Notes under the pieces: model-generated
Databases searched by the model: none
What the model saw: the letters and a program-made list of their open reading frames with translations, nothing else
Told to the model about the DNA's origin: nothing
Shown here: positions 13,501 to 20,973 of the stretch, piece by piece
Numbering within the stretch: the stretch's first letter is position 1
Layout of the letters: each line of letters starts with the position of its first letter
NCBI RefSeq assembly: GCF_000699445.3
Contig: NC_067200.1
Span: 3,264,450 to 3,328,449, forward strand
Length of the DNA: 64,000 nucleotides
Reading direction: 5' to 3'
DNA from: Schistosoma haematobium
Taxonomy: Eukaryota > Platyhelminthes > Trematoda > Strigeidida > Schistosomatidae
Position numbers and translations under genes: made by a program

Positions 13501-16500
13501 TCCAATATACCCAAAAGAAACTTGATAATTTGCAGATCTTAATATAAACAACAAGGAAAATTCAAACTCTCACAAATACCACCATCATTCACTTTTGGTT
13601 ACTTAAACGAACTAATTCTTTCTTCCTGTACTATATCCTTATATGCAATCTTTCTTTTATATATTACCACCTCTGAATTAACTACTTTTATGAATCCGGT
13701 GTTCATCTTGTTGTGTTAATGAGGTACGGCAATTTGAACCAATGCATATATGTGCCTGGTCCTACGTTGTAGCTGACTGACTAACTGACTTAAACCAATG
13801 ATTATTAAGACTCAGCAACTCATTGGATAACAGATTGAGCGCTTAAAGCGAAAAATTTTTTGGTTTGAGTCACAAAGTATTCATCAACACTTTCGAATGC
13901 TAAATAGGATCACACGCATTGTTATAATATACAGTTAGCCACTGACCAGCTCTATTTTACCTATAATTAATAATATTGCTTTACTGATCTTTCATATAAT
14001 TGCGTTTCTCTTTTTACAAATATCATTTCTTAATATAAAGCTTCTCAACAAGATTTAGACTATTTAAGAGATCTTGAAGTTCGCTTAGAACTAGCACAGT
14101 TACAACAAATGTTAACAAATGAATTAAAACAATTAAAGAAACAGTTAAGCTATCAACCGAAACAACGACATCAAACTAAACAGACACCAGGATCACCATC
14201 ATCATCACCATCAACAATAACACGTGGCAGTGGTCATATCTCACTTATGTCAACAACATTAAGTGATGATATTGACGAGGCGTTGGGACAGTTAATTCAT
14301 GGACCATTGTTAAGTGTCACTGAAATGTTTGCCAATTATGCTGATCGATTTGGTTTACATGAATCGAAATTGTTTTTATTATGGGCTAGTGGTTCACAGG
14401 TAAGTGACAAATGCTTTTCTTGTGTTTACTTTTATTATATAATAATGAAGATTTACAGTTAAGTTGGGTCTTTACATGTTTTAAGTTTCCCTAAAGTAGA
14501 CAGGTTAATTGTGCAGTTTTTGTTGTTATTTTGTGAACAATATATTCAACACCTATTATACAATATTCAAATCACTACTAGTCGCTGGTTTGAGTTTCAC
14601 GCTACAAAGTCTAGTTTAGACAAGCAGTGAACATCATTAACCCTTTCATACATGAAATGTGATTTAAAGCCCAGAATAAGGATCTGCGCTTAGCAAGTGT
14701 ATAATATCATCATTATTCATAATATTATCCAGAACGACAATTGAAGTGACTGTACCTACTAATATTGTAGTGTATGCTACTGATGTCGACAGATATAATT
14801 TGTATGTATTACCAATCGAAAGTGAAATGCCTGGCGACAGTGGATTAAGAAGTTCGAAGAAAAGAGAATGATTGGCGTGGATTCGACGAAACAATCGGGT
14901 TTGGGACTATTGATTGACAATTTGCAAATGAAATATTTATTATACGGTACTCAGATTCTGTAATTTTGTATTCAAATTTATTCGGTTGTGCTCACTGGGA
15001 TCACTGGACAAGTAATAGTGAGGTTAGATGCAGGGTATTAAGGAATGATGGTAAATCAGTTGATGAGGTTGTGAATTTTCATCTACTGAGATGATTGGAC
15101 CACGTGTTGCGTATGTCTGATTGCAGATTACCACGATGCGCAATAATAACTGGTGTTGGGGATGGTTGGAAGAAAGTTAGGGCGGACAAACCAAATCGTG
15201 GCATCAGTGCTTGAAGTCATTAACTTCTGGTCTGAGCCATGTTAGTAGATGCAGACTACTTGGTTGGGGTCCGTGTGACTATCATAACAAGTGGTTGGAG
15301 ACTGTGGGTGCCATAACTCAGAATCGATCACAATGGTGTAGTTGTATAGACTCTGTTTTCCTTTAAACTATGAGATTAAAATCACTTCATATCTTTCTTC
15401 TATATATTACAACCATTGAAGTAACTACGTCTATGAATCGAGTGTTTGTATTGTTGTGCTAATGCTTTATGGCAACTTGTACCGATGCATATATGTGCCT
15501 GGTCTTACGTTGTAGCTGACTGACTGGTGACCTCATTACATTTATTGTCGTAAAAAGATGAAAAATAATTAGATAAACGATAAAATAATCTACTACCATT
15601 GTTCTCTTGTTCACTTTCAATTCATTCAGACAATGAATTTATTAAAAATAGAAATCTAAGTGATTTCTCGCTGTAGTGCTTGTAATATGTCCTGGTACTC
15701 GGTATATAGAAACCCGAGTAATTACGTAATCAGTATTATTCTTATGGACTTATATGTCTTTCACTGTAAGTGCGTGACCATGTGAGAGCATTTCGATAGG
15801 TTGAACAGACCCTTGCCATTCTCGGCTGTACCACGGCATTTATGGGAGTTATTCCAAAAATGTCAATGAAAATTCATTTTCTAAATAGAACAAAAATTGC
15901 ATTCTTCAAGTTAACAAAACCCAAGATTTTGAAAATCCTCGTTCACACTAGTTTTTTATATTATGTTTCACTGTTTCGGGTATATATGTCATTCTTTTTA
16001 TTCTGATACATTTTATTGTAAAGGATTCCGCGTTAATCAAAGCAATCTGGCGTGATCTTCTACGTAAAATACTTACTCAATCATCGGTTGATACTGCTAC
16101 TCAAAGTCCATTGAAACGTTCACCTTCAATGTTCACTCCATATTCTAAACCACAAGATGTTAAAACAAAAAATCGTTCTTCTACACTACAATTAATTGAA
16201 TTAACACTACAAGATTGTTTATCACGTTTTGGTAGTCGTTTTTTGGATGATCCAAGTACAAATCATTTAAAATGTTCCATTTATTTCCCTTTAAGTAAGT
16301 TTTCTTTCACTGAAATTCTATTTTAGTAAAATGTGTATTATTTTACTACTGAACCGATCTGTATAGATTGTCAGTTAAGCAAATACTAGTGTAAATCTGT
16401 GTACTCTTGTACTGTTTAGTTATTCGTCAAACATTTTGATTCGTTCAATTCTTCGCAATTCAAATAAGAATTAAGAGTTAACAATTTGTATATCGCATAT

Positions 16501-18352
16501 TCGTCGATTACTAGTATTCAAACAAAGGTAACCTCGAAGCATTCCTCCTGTATTTTAAAACCATTAAGTTGACAATCTTTAGGTTCGACCCACTGTACCA
16601 TGTAACGGTGGCAAATCGATTGACAAGGAAGTAGATTTTTGGAAACTGAATTGGTTAGAATATTCCTTACTTATTCCCACTCACCAACTACCTCGACACG
16701 CGATGATGACTGATGTTATGAATAGGTTTGAAGAGTGGCCAGAAGTGGCCAAATCAAGACAAGGCATCAGTACATGATGATATTGACTTGGGGACTGAGT
16801 CGTGTAGGTAGGTGTAGACTAGGTGGTTGGATTCGACGTGATTATTGTAGCCAGTAGTTATAGACTTTAGTTGACATGACTCAATATCGTTGGTGATTTC
16901 GGAGGTGGAATCATTCTTTGTCTTTCCCTCGATCCTAAGTTTCTTGATTCCTTATGGAATTTTTTACTTACGTGGTCGACATTGTTCCCTGGAATTGCAT
17001 CTAGGATGCCTAAATTCTTCTATTTCTACTTGTACAGTTATTGTCTCTACTATTATGGGGTTTTGCGTTGACAATTTTATGTTGCTGTGCCAATAGAGTA
17101 TGTTAATTTGAACCAATGTACATATTCAGTTTTGAACACTATCAAAGTATACAATAGTCAGCAGTTTATGGAGAGATTTTCAATGCATTATCACATCACA
17201 TTAACTGAATTTGTAAGCAGTTATCAACATGTATTAAACTATTTTATTATTGTATATAAGATTTATATACATAAACCTTTATGTTTCCAATGCTGACTAG
17301 TGTTGGAAAGACGGTTGGAAGAAAGTTAGGGATGGCCAAACCAAAACGTGGCATCAGTCCTTGAAGTCACTAACTTTATTCCTAACCATGTTGGTAGATG
17401 CAGACTACTTGGTTGGAGTCCGCATGACTATCGTAACTAGGGGTTGGAATCTCTGTGTGACATGGTTCATAATCAACCATAATGATGTAGGTGTATACAC
17501 TCTCTGTCTTCCCTTAAACTAAGAGATTAAGATCGCTTCATATCTTTCTTTCTATGAACTAATTCTTTCGTCCTGTACTATATCCTTATTGCAATCTTTC
17601 TTTTATATATTACCACCTCTGAATTAACTTCTTTTATGAATCCGGTGTTCATCTTGTTGTGTTAATGAGGTATGGCAACTTGGACCGATGCATATATGTG
17701 CCTGGTCCTACGTTGTAGCTGACTGATTGACCTATCTCTCTTCAAATGAATAAGCTGTTTTTGTACCTGGAAATAATTCAGTTTTAAGATTTTCTATCAT
17801 CGTTTTCAGTTAGTAATCCATATAATACTATGTTTATTTTCTTTTATACTCTGTTCTCTCCCACACTCCCATCTTCCCACATCTTATCTATCAGCTGATA
17901 TAATTTCCACACTTGAATATTATGCTATACAACATTCATTAAATCCAACATGGGTACCAACTATTCTACGTGATTCACATTTATTATGTATTGCTAATAT
18001 ATCTGATGCATATAATGAATTAATTCATTCCAAAGATTCATTATGGCGTCGTGATGAATTACAAGAACGTTTATTTATTGCATTCATTACAATTATTGAA
18101 GATTTTCTAATGAATAATACATCGATTCAATTAACAATACGTCAACGTATGTTACAAACTGATCGTATATTAAATCAAATTACTGGTTTATTAGTGGATT
18201 TAAATTCAGATATAAAAACTAAAACCACAACAACATCAACAACAACAATCAATATGATTGATAAAACTGGTCATTTAAGTAAATTCTCTAAATCAAAATG
18301 GATTGAATCATTGCGTAATTTACATGATCGTTTACAACGATTAAATAGATAA
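1216..18352 (+). CDS. NUP155: Nuclear pore protein NUP155 (C-terminal part, 8 exons; 5' part outside window)
   Basis: Scaffold nucleoporin of the inner ring of the nuclear pore complex (Nup155/Nup170 family). Exons read 1216-1541, 3317-3785 (or 3797), 5633-6018, 8408-8693, 10597-10870, 14041-14399, 16024-16294 and 17895-18352. Phases join without a stop and give about 946 residues; the human protein has about 1390, so the N-terminal beta-propeller is missing to the left. What is seen is the alpha-helical C-terminal half. Family-like blocks occur in order: [12 protein letters not shown] (human LALWKLLCEH), [96 protein letters not shown] and a final [10 protein letters not shown] before the stop. 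Low-complexity Thr/Asn/Ser loops (for example around 3480-3560 and 18220-18260) are insertions relative to human. Introns of 1.6-3.2 kb are loaded with LINE fragments. The match was made from memory of the human protein, but it is long and collinear. Confidence 0.93.
1542..3316 (+). other. NUP155: NUP155 intron, no recognisable element
   Basis: AT-rich intron with donor gtatgt and acceptor ttgtag. I saw no LINE or SINE match to the families found elsewhere in the window. Confidence 0.55.
3317..3797 (+). CDS. NUP155: NUP155 exon b (two possible donors)
   Basis: Acceptor ttctttgtag; the first base completes Lys, then [18 protein letters not shown]. Two in-frame donors are possible: gtaaat after 3785 or gtgata after 3797. 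They differ by four residues (VNEW). A variable Ser/Asn/Thr loop of roughly 60 residues, probably extra to the vertebrate protein, precedes the conserved [12 protein letters not shown] block. Confidence 0.85.
3930..4378 (+). mobile_element. RTE-B LINE, 3' fragment
   Basis: 5'-truncated copy of an RTE-like family that recurs across the window. Markers are CCAAAACATGGCACAAGTCC, TAGACTACCTGGTTGGG, then a 3' UTR ending in GTTGTTACTGACTGACTG. It belongs to the same subfamily as 24600-25031 and 53370-53565. It lies in a NUP155 intron. Confidence 0.8.
5195..5400 (+). repeat. LTR-like interspersed repeat (fragment 1)
   Basis: Contains TGCTGACAGATATAAGTAG and GGAGTGGAATGCCTG, which recur in diverged form at 14735-14880 and at 58515-58700. 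The last copy directly follows Ty3-type integrase remnants, so this may be a solo LTR or LTR fragment. The identity is inferred only from that position. Confidence 0.4.
5474..5553 (+). mobile_element. RTE-A LINE, about 60-bp 3' end
   Basis: GGTGAGCGGCCTATGCTCC...AACAGGCGTAAGTAAGTAAGTAAG is the 3' end of the RTE-A family seen at 60624-63760, including its (GTAA)n tail. The direct repeat CCAACCTTT occurs at 5465-5473 and 5554-5562 and may be the target-site duplication. Confidence 0.75.
5633..6018 (+). CDS. NUP155: NUP155 exon c
   Basis: Acceptor ttttttctaag, phase 0 start [15 protein letters not shown]; donor gttagt after GGCAG. It encodes the stretch [20 protein letters not shown], equivalent to the human VRFYEGVVELSL block, and ends with two bases of an Arg codon. 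Confidence 0.88.
6440..7310 (-). mobile_element. RTE-B LINE fragment (inverted partner of 16508-17112)
   Basis: Minus-strand, 5'-truncated RTE-B copy in a NUP155 intron. Positions 6489-7094 match the reverse complement of 16508-17112 at roughly 96-97 percent by eye. A 66-codon open frame is identical in both copies. Confidence 0.8.
7778..8135 (-). mobile_element. LINE-tailed short repeat (family S), minus copy
   Basis: Minus-strand copy of a roughly 500-bp repeat seen at least seven times here. Landmarks are ACGAAATTGAGAGGACGAAA, AACCAATGGAGCAC, GTATGAACCAG, GACTGCATCTC, CACCTGCTTCGG and the end TTAAATAGATAAAAG. It is internally shortened at its 5' end. Confidence 0.75.
8176..8250 (-). other. 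tRNA-Arg(TCT)-like sequence, probably SINE head or pseudogene
   Basis: On the minus strand: GCGTGGCCTAATGGATAAGG (D-arm/A-box type), anticodon loop CTTCTAA (TCT at its centre) and B-box-like GATTCGAGTTC. The T-stem pairs poorly, so it is unlikely to be a working tRNA. It directly precedes the family-S repeat at 7778-8135. Confidence 0.5.
8408..8693 (+). CDS. NUP155: NUP155 exon d
   Basis: Acceptor ttcttatag; the first base completes Arg, followed by [18 protein letters not shown]. Donor gtaatt after TTTGAA at 8693, phase 0. An Asn/Thr-rich linker lies in the middle. Confidence 0.86.
8870..9560 (-). mobile_element. RTE-B LINE fragment
   Basis: Minus-strand markers include the reverse complements of GACTTAATCC-like and CCAAAACATAG blocks and the Gln/Asn-rich RT tail region. 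It closely parallels 28900-29360. Decayed, in a NUP155 intron. Confidence 0.65.
10460..10550 (+). ncRNA. Hammerhead ribozyme motif, Sm-alpha-like SINE fragment (probably inactive)
   Basis: Core CTGAGGA at 10473-10479 (fits CUGANGA), stem II GTCC/GGAT, then GAAA at 10495-10498, a minimal GGCC-looped stem III and CAGCGCTT. Stem I pairs AAGCACTG (10465-10472) with CAGCGCTT (10507-10514) at 7 of 8 positions. The cleavage triplet expected as GTC reads GCT, so self-cleavage is unlikely. Schistosome Sm-alpha SINEs are known to carry such ribozymes. Confidence 0.75.
10597..10870 (+). CDS. NUP155: NUP155 exon e
   Basis: Acceptor cttcttttag, phase 0 [17 protein letters not shown]; donor gttaat after CTTCCAG. 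This is the best conserved block: [19 protein letters not shown] aligns with human LLWRYYEKNRSFSNAARVL. Confidence 0.92.
11340..11500 (-). mobile_element. RTE-B remnant, strongly decayed
   Basis: Reverse-strand similarity to the RTE-B segment around CGGGGCCGCGAGATAATCAT; only a short stretch is recognisable. Confidence 0.4.
11810..12385 (+). mobile_element. RTE-C LINE fragment (RT and C-terminal part)
   Basis: Reads [15 protein letters not shown] (catalytic box YADD changed to YADG), then [20 protein letters not shown] and [12 protein letters not shown] with in-frame stops. Same family as 51819-52945 and 31754-32669. Truncated at both ends. Confidence 0.8.
12743..13239. mobile_element. Twin-primed (5'-inverted) RTE-A insertion with perfect 11-bp TSD
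   Basis: Positions 12743-13125 are the RTE-A 3' end in minus orientation (compare 60624-60985), including the (TTAC)n tail. Positions 13130-13239 are the RTE-A 5' UTR in plus orientation (compare the reverse complement of 63660-63760; shared GGAGGAGGGTTGGG and CCCCATCCCGTAGAAA). The unit is flanked by TATCCCAACAT at 12732-12742 and 13240-13250. Confidence 0.88.
13590..13795 (+). mobile_element. RTE-B LINE 3' tail
   Basis: 3' UTR only: TCTTTCTTTTATATATTACC, GTGTTCATCTTGTTGTGTTA, TGCCTGGTCCTACGTTGTAG, ending in GCTGACTGACTAACTGAC. Near-duplicate of 17570-17730. Confidence 0.8.
14041..14399 (+). CDS. NUP155: NUP155 exon f
   Basis: Acceptor aatataaag; two bases complete an Ala codon, then [21 protein letters not shown], a helical stretch matching human GEFLHELEEKMEVARIQLQ. 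A Ser/Pro/Thr linker follows, then [18 protein letters not shown]. Donor gtaagt after TCACAG. Confidence 0.92.
14735..14880 (+). repeat. LTR-like interspersed repeat (fragment 2)
   Basis: GTATGCTACTGATGTCGACA and AAAGTGAAATGCCTGGCGAC parallel the repeat at 5195-5400 and the end of the Ty3 remnant at 58515. It ends near the RTE-B copy that starts about 14990. Confidence 0.4.
14990..15530 (+). mobile_element. RTE-B LINE, 3' fragment
   Basis: 5'-truncated copy: ATCACTGGACAAGTAATAGT through GGTTGGGGTCCGTGTGACTA to the CTACGTTGTAGCTGACTGAC tail. It parallels 54730-55262. Confidence 0.82.
15765..15855 (-). repeat. Family-S short repeat, 5' fragment
   Basis: GACCATGTGAGAGCATTTCG and TCTCGGCTGTACCACGGCAT match the head of the family-S repeat in reverse orientation (compare 31290-31370). 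Only about 90 bp remains. Confidence 0.6.
16024..16294 (+). CDS. NUP155: NUP155 exon g
   Basis: Acceptor tattgtaaag, phase 0 [17 protein letters not shown], like human DPILVQTLWQDIIEKEL. Donor gtaagt after CCTTTAA. The exon ends in the conserved YFPL that continues as FPLDFIVQFLE in human. Confidence 0.92.
16508..17145 (+). mobile_element. RTE-B LINE fragment (inverted partner of 6489-7094)
   Basis: Plus-strand RTE-B piece in the last NUP155 intron. It begins abruptly at TTACTAGTATTC and runs near-identical to the reverse complement of 7094-6489. It contains GGCCAGAAGTGGCCAAATC in place of the family's usual GGGGCGGCCAAACCAAAAC. Confidence 0.8.
17300..17735 (+). mobile_element. RTE-B LINE, 3' fragment
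   Basis: GGTTGGAAGAAAGTTAGGG, then CTTGGTTGGAGTCCGCATGA, ending in the GTTGTAGCTGACTGATTGAC tail. 5'-truncated and in the last NUP155 intron, about 160 bp before the final exon. Confidence 0.82.
17895..18352 (+). CDS. NUP155: NUP155 last exon with stop
   Basis: Acceptor tctatcag; two bases complete a Thr codon, then [32 protein letters not shown] resembles human DPFWNRMKKPLHLL. A poly-Thr insert follows and the protein ends [10 protein letters not shown] with TAA at 18350-18352. Confidence 0.93.
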
Positions 18353-18733
18353 TTTACAAATATGTTATTATTTTACAAATATGAATGTTTTCTCTTGGCT
18401 GGTCGGTTGTTTTTCTATAATAATAGAACAATGATAATAACTATCTGTACAGTTTTGTTACCCTTTTTATGTTCTTTTAACCAAATATAAAAGGACGATA
18501 TATCTAGGATTGTTTTTTTTGTTGTTGCACACACTTATGTTTTTTGTTACTGATTTTATGAAGCTACTCAAATGTTTGTTAGTAGTTAGTGTACTTATAT
18601 AGGTTGTAGTTTATTTATTTTTTAGCAGATCCCCTATACATTGATTGATTGGTGTTGATGAGTTTATATAACTAAATGACAATGGTGAATGTGTCGCTCA
18701 ATTTCGTGGATTAGTTGAAGTTAGACATTAACA

Positions 18734-18930
18734 CCGTTGGATGCCAACTCAGGGGGTTAGAGGTTAAGCGTTCGCACGCGAGACTGATAGATCCTAGGTT
18801 TGATGCTCGCGAAGTGGGGTCGTGGATGAGTACTGCCGATGAGTCCCACAATAGGACGAAACGGCCATCCAGAGCTTGCAGGTTTTTTATGATGATCTAG
18901 CTTCAATTGACATGAATTTAGAATGGTGGA
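18734..18930 (+). mobile_element. Sm-alpha-like SINE with tRNA-like promoter
   Basis: GGTTAGAGGTTAAGCG (A-box-like) and CTAGGTTTGATGCTC (decayed B box GGTTCGANTCC) precede a hammerhead-type block. The order matches the Sm-alpha SINE family of schistosomes as I recall it. It sits about 380 bp past the NUP155 stop. Confidence 0.75.
18827..18877 (+). ncRNA. Hammerhead ribozyme motif in Sm-alpha-like SINE (decayed)
   Basis: CCGATGA at 18836-18842 (conserved U4 changed to C), perfect stem II GTCC...GGAC (18843-18846/18854-18857), GAAA at 18858-18861, and the cleavage triplet changed from GTC to ATC at 18867-18869. Stem I is also weakened. Probably inactive. Confidence 0.75.
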
Positions 18931-20012
18931 CATAATAAGACCATTTAAATTGTGGACTTATACTTTACGTTAGTTATGCAACAATCTAAGTGTATTTACT
19001 TAATACTCAACTGTAGTTGCAAGTGTTACATTATTTGGGCTTGTATGTAGTGATAATCCAATTGAGTTAGGTTATCTGAAATACTCGTTCTTTTAGGTCT
19101 TATCATACCAGGCTGGTCAGTTGTAGAATAGTAATAATAAAAGCGACAAACCTACAGTACGAACCGTAACTGCTGACTATACAAGGTTGTGATTGCAGTG
19201 ACTTTTCACCTCTGACAACTATAGGTTACAAAATATAACACATCTCATCCCACTGACGCATACTGAAATACGTAGCCAACACGTGTAAAAGTAAAAGAAA
19301 AGACGCTTCTACCCAGCCTTAGGGATCTGTTATCACGTTCCCGAGTTGTCAAAACTATCCGAATCCCATTCTTCGTGTACCTCTACAAGAATTGTGAGCA
19401 ACATGGAAGTGACAAACATCTTATACTCCTAACAGTACTCGAGTTATTCACCTTTTTTTACTCTAAAAGTTTGACATTCCTACTAAAAACTCCGCTACGA
19501 ATCTTTATATATATATATTGAAATATTCGAATGTTAGACATCAACAGTATAGTTGTGGATTACAAAATAATGATTTGCTCAACAACAACAACAGAAAAAA
19601 CAAGCTAACCGACGGAGCGAAAAACTTTTTTTTTCACAGACGGACACTACCTTGTTTTTTTTTATATAAACAAAGACATCAAGATATTCTTATTGTGTTT
19701 ATGTATTCATGTTTTTTTACAATTATATTAAGCAAGTACATAAAAATGTATACAGAGTAATAAAAAAAATTTTTCTTTATGCAAAAACAATTTGAGCATT
19801 GTTTGTTTGGATAGGGGGGAGGGGGTGACGAACGAAAAATAACCCAAATGTAGAATGATTTTAGTTACAAAGTGAATAAGATTAAATTACATCTGGTTAT
19901 ATAATAGAATTGAACGAAGAACAATGAATTGTTGCATATTTAATGAGATTATTTCTTTAATTTTTTTTTAAAAAAAACACGATGATAACATAATGTAAAT
20001 AAATAGAACGAA

Positions 20013-20026
20013 GGAGGGAGGGAGGG
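20013..20026 (+). other. Possible short G-quadruplex run
   Basis: GGAGGGAGGGAGGG: four G-runs with 1-nt loops on the plus strand, antisense to the PPM1G 3' UTR. This is sequence pattern only. Confidence 0.35.
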
Positions 20027-20266
20027 CGAACAACATAGTAGTGGTGATGGTGGTGGTAGTTGGTAGCAACACATAAATACGTCACTATCACTATTACACT
20101 TAAGTTACAAGATCTCAATTCCATTTATGATGAATAAAACAATTAGATTTATACACATATATAATTATTTGTGTGTTTATGTGAAAATGTACTACTTTTA
20201 TCAGTAGTATATTGATTATTCTCATTATTTTATAGTGAATGATAAATGCACTCTATGTTCATTTCT

Positions 20267-20272
20267 TTTATT
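20267..20272 (-). terminator. PPM1G: Candidate PPM1G polyadenylation signal
   Basis: TTTATT on the plus strand gives AATAAA on the minus strand, about 290 nt past the PPM1G stop. Common by chance in AT-rich DNA. Confidence 0.3.
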
Positions 20273-20562
20273 CTCTGTCAAAAACAACAAACAATGACAG
20301 GGATTTAAAAAAAAAGAGCGATCACCAAGGATGCTATAACCCTGTAATGAACGGAACGAACATAATTGTGAGAATAAAAACACGTAGACAATGATCAAAT
20401 CTTAGTCATTTTTGGCAGTTGATTGCCTGAATGATGATGATGATGATAATAGAATTAATAGTGTTGTGTTTATAAACAAGTTAATTACCAAAACACAAAG
20501 AAAAATGCAACTGCCATTTGTTATTGGTTTCCTGCATTTTTCATTTCATAAAATTAATAACA

Positions 20563-20973
20563 TTAATAGTTAACACTGCTACTTTTACCATTTGTAATTG
20601 TTGGTTCCAAGGAATTCTCCGATTGGAGTAATTCCAGTTTTGGACGTTTTATTGTAGTCGTCTGACTATCAATGGTAGGAGATGAATTATTTCCATTGGT
20701 ATCATTAATAGTAATATGTGTTTCACCATCATGATTACTATCCTCGGAGGTTTCATGAGAGATTGGTCGTTTCCTTGGTGATAGTGTTGTTGTCGTCGAT
20801 GTGTTTTTGGCGTTGACTGTTGATATGATAGTTGAATCAATTAATGCATTACCTTTATTTTCGTAATATTCAACCCAACCAGGAAGATTGTCAAAACGAA
20901 CTATAATACAGGTCATATTATCACAGCCTGTACCGTCACCGTCGGTATTCGGCGCCAAACAATGATCGAAAAT
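20563..20973 (-). CDS. PPM1G: PPM1G last exon with stop
   Basis: Acceptor tactcacag; [20 protein letters not shown] carries the last metal-binding Asp (residue 559). After [13 protein letters not shown] comes a Ser/Thr/Asn-rich tail with basic RKRP and KRPKLE patches, possible nuclear signals. TAA at 20563-20565. Confidence 0.93.
   Translation of the reverse strand: MFDHCLAPNTDGDGTGCDNMTCIIVRFDNLPGWVEYYENKGNALIDSTIISTVNAKNTSTTTTLSPRKRPISHETSEDSNHDGETHITINDTNGNNSSPTIDSQTTTIKRPKLELLQSENSLEPTITNGKSSSVNY

Larger units (their letters stand above)
18353..20562. other. Convergent intergenic region between NUP155 and PPM1G
   Basis: Tail-to-tail spacer of 2.2 kb holding both 3' UTRs. It contains the Sm-alpha-like SINE at 18734, short homopurine runs, a GGAGGGAGGGAGGG block near 20013-20026 and TGG repeats. 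No coding exon was seen. Confidence 0.7.
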
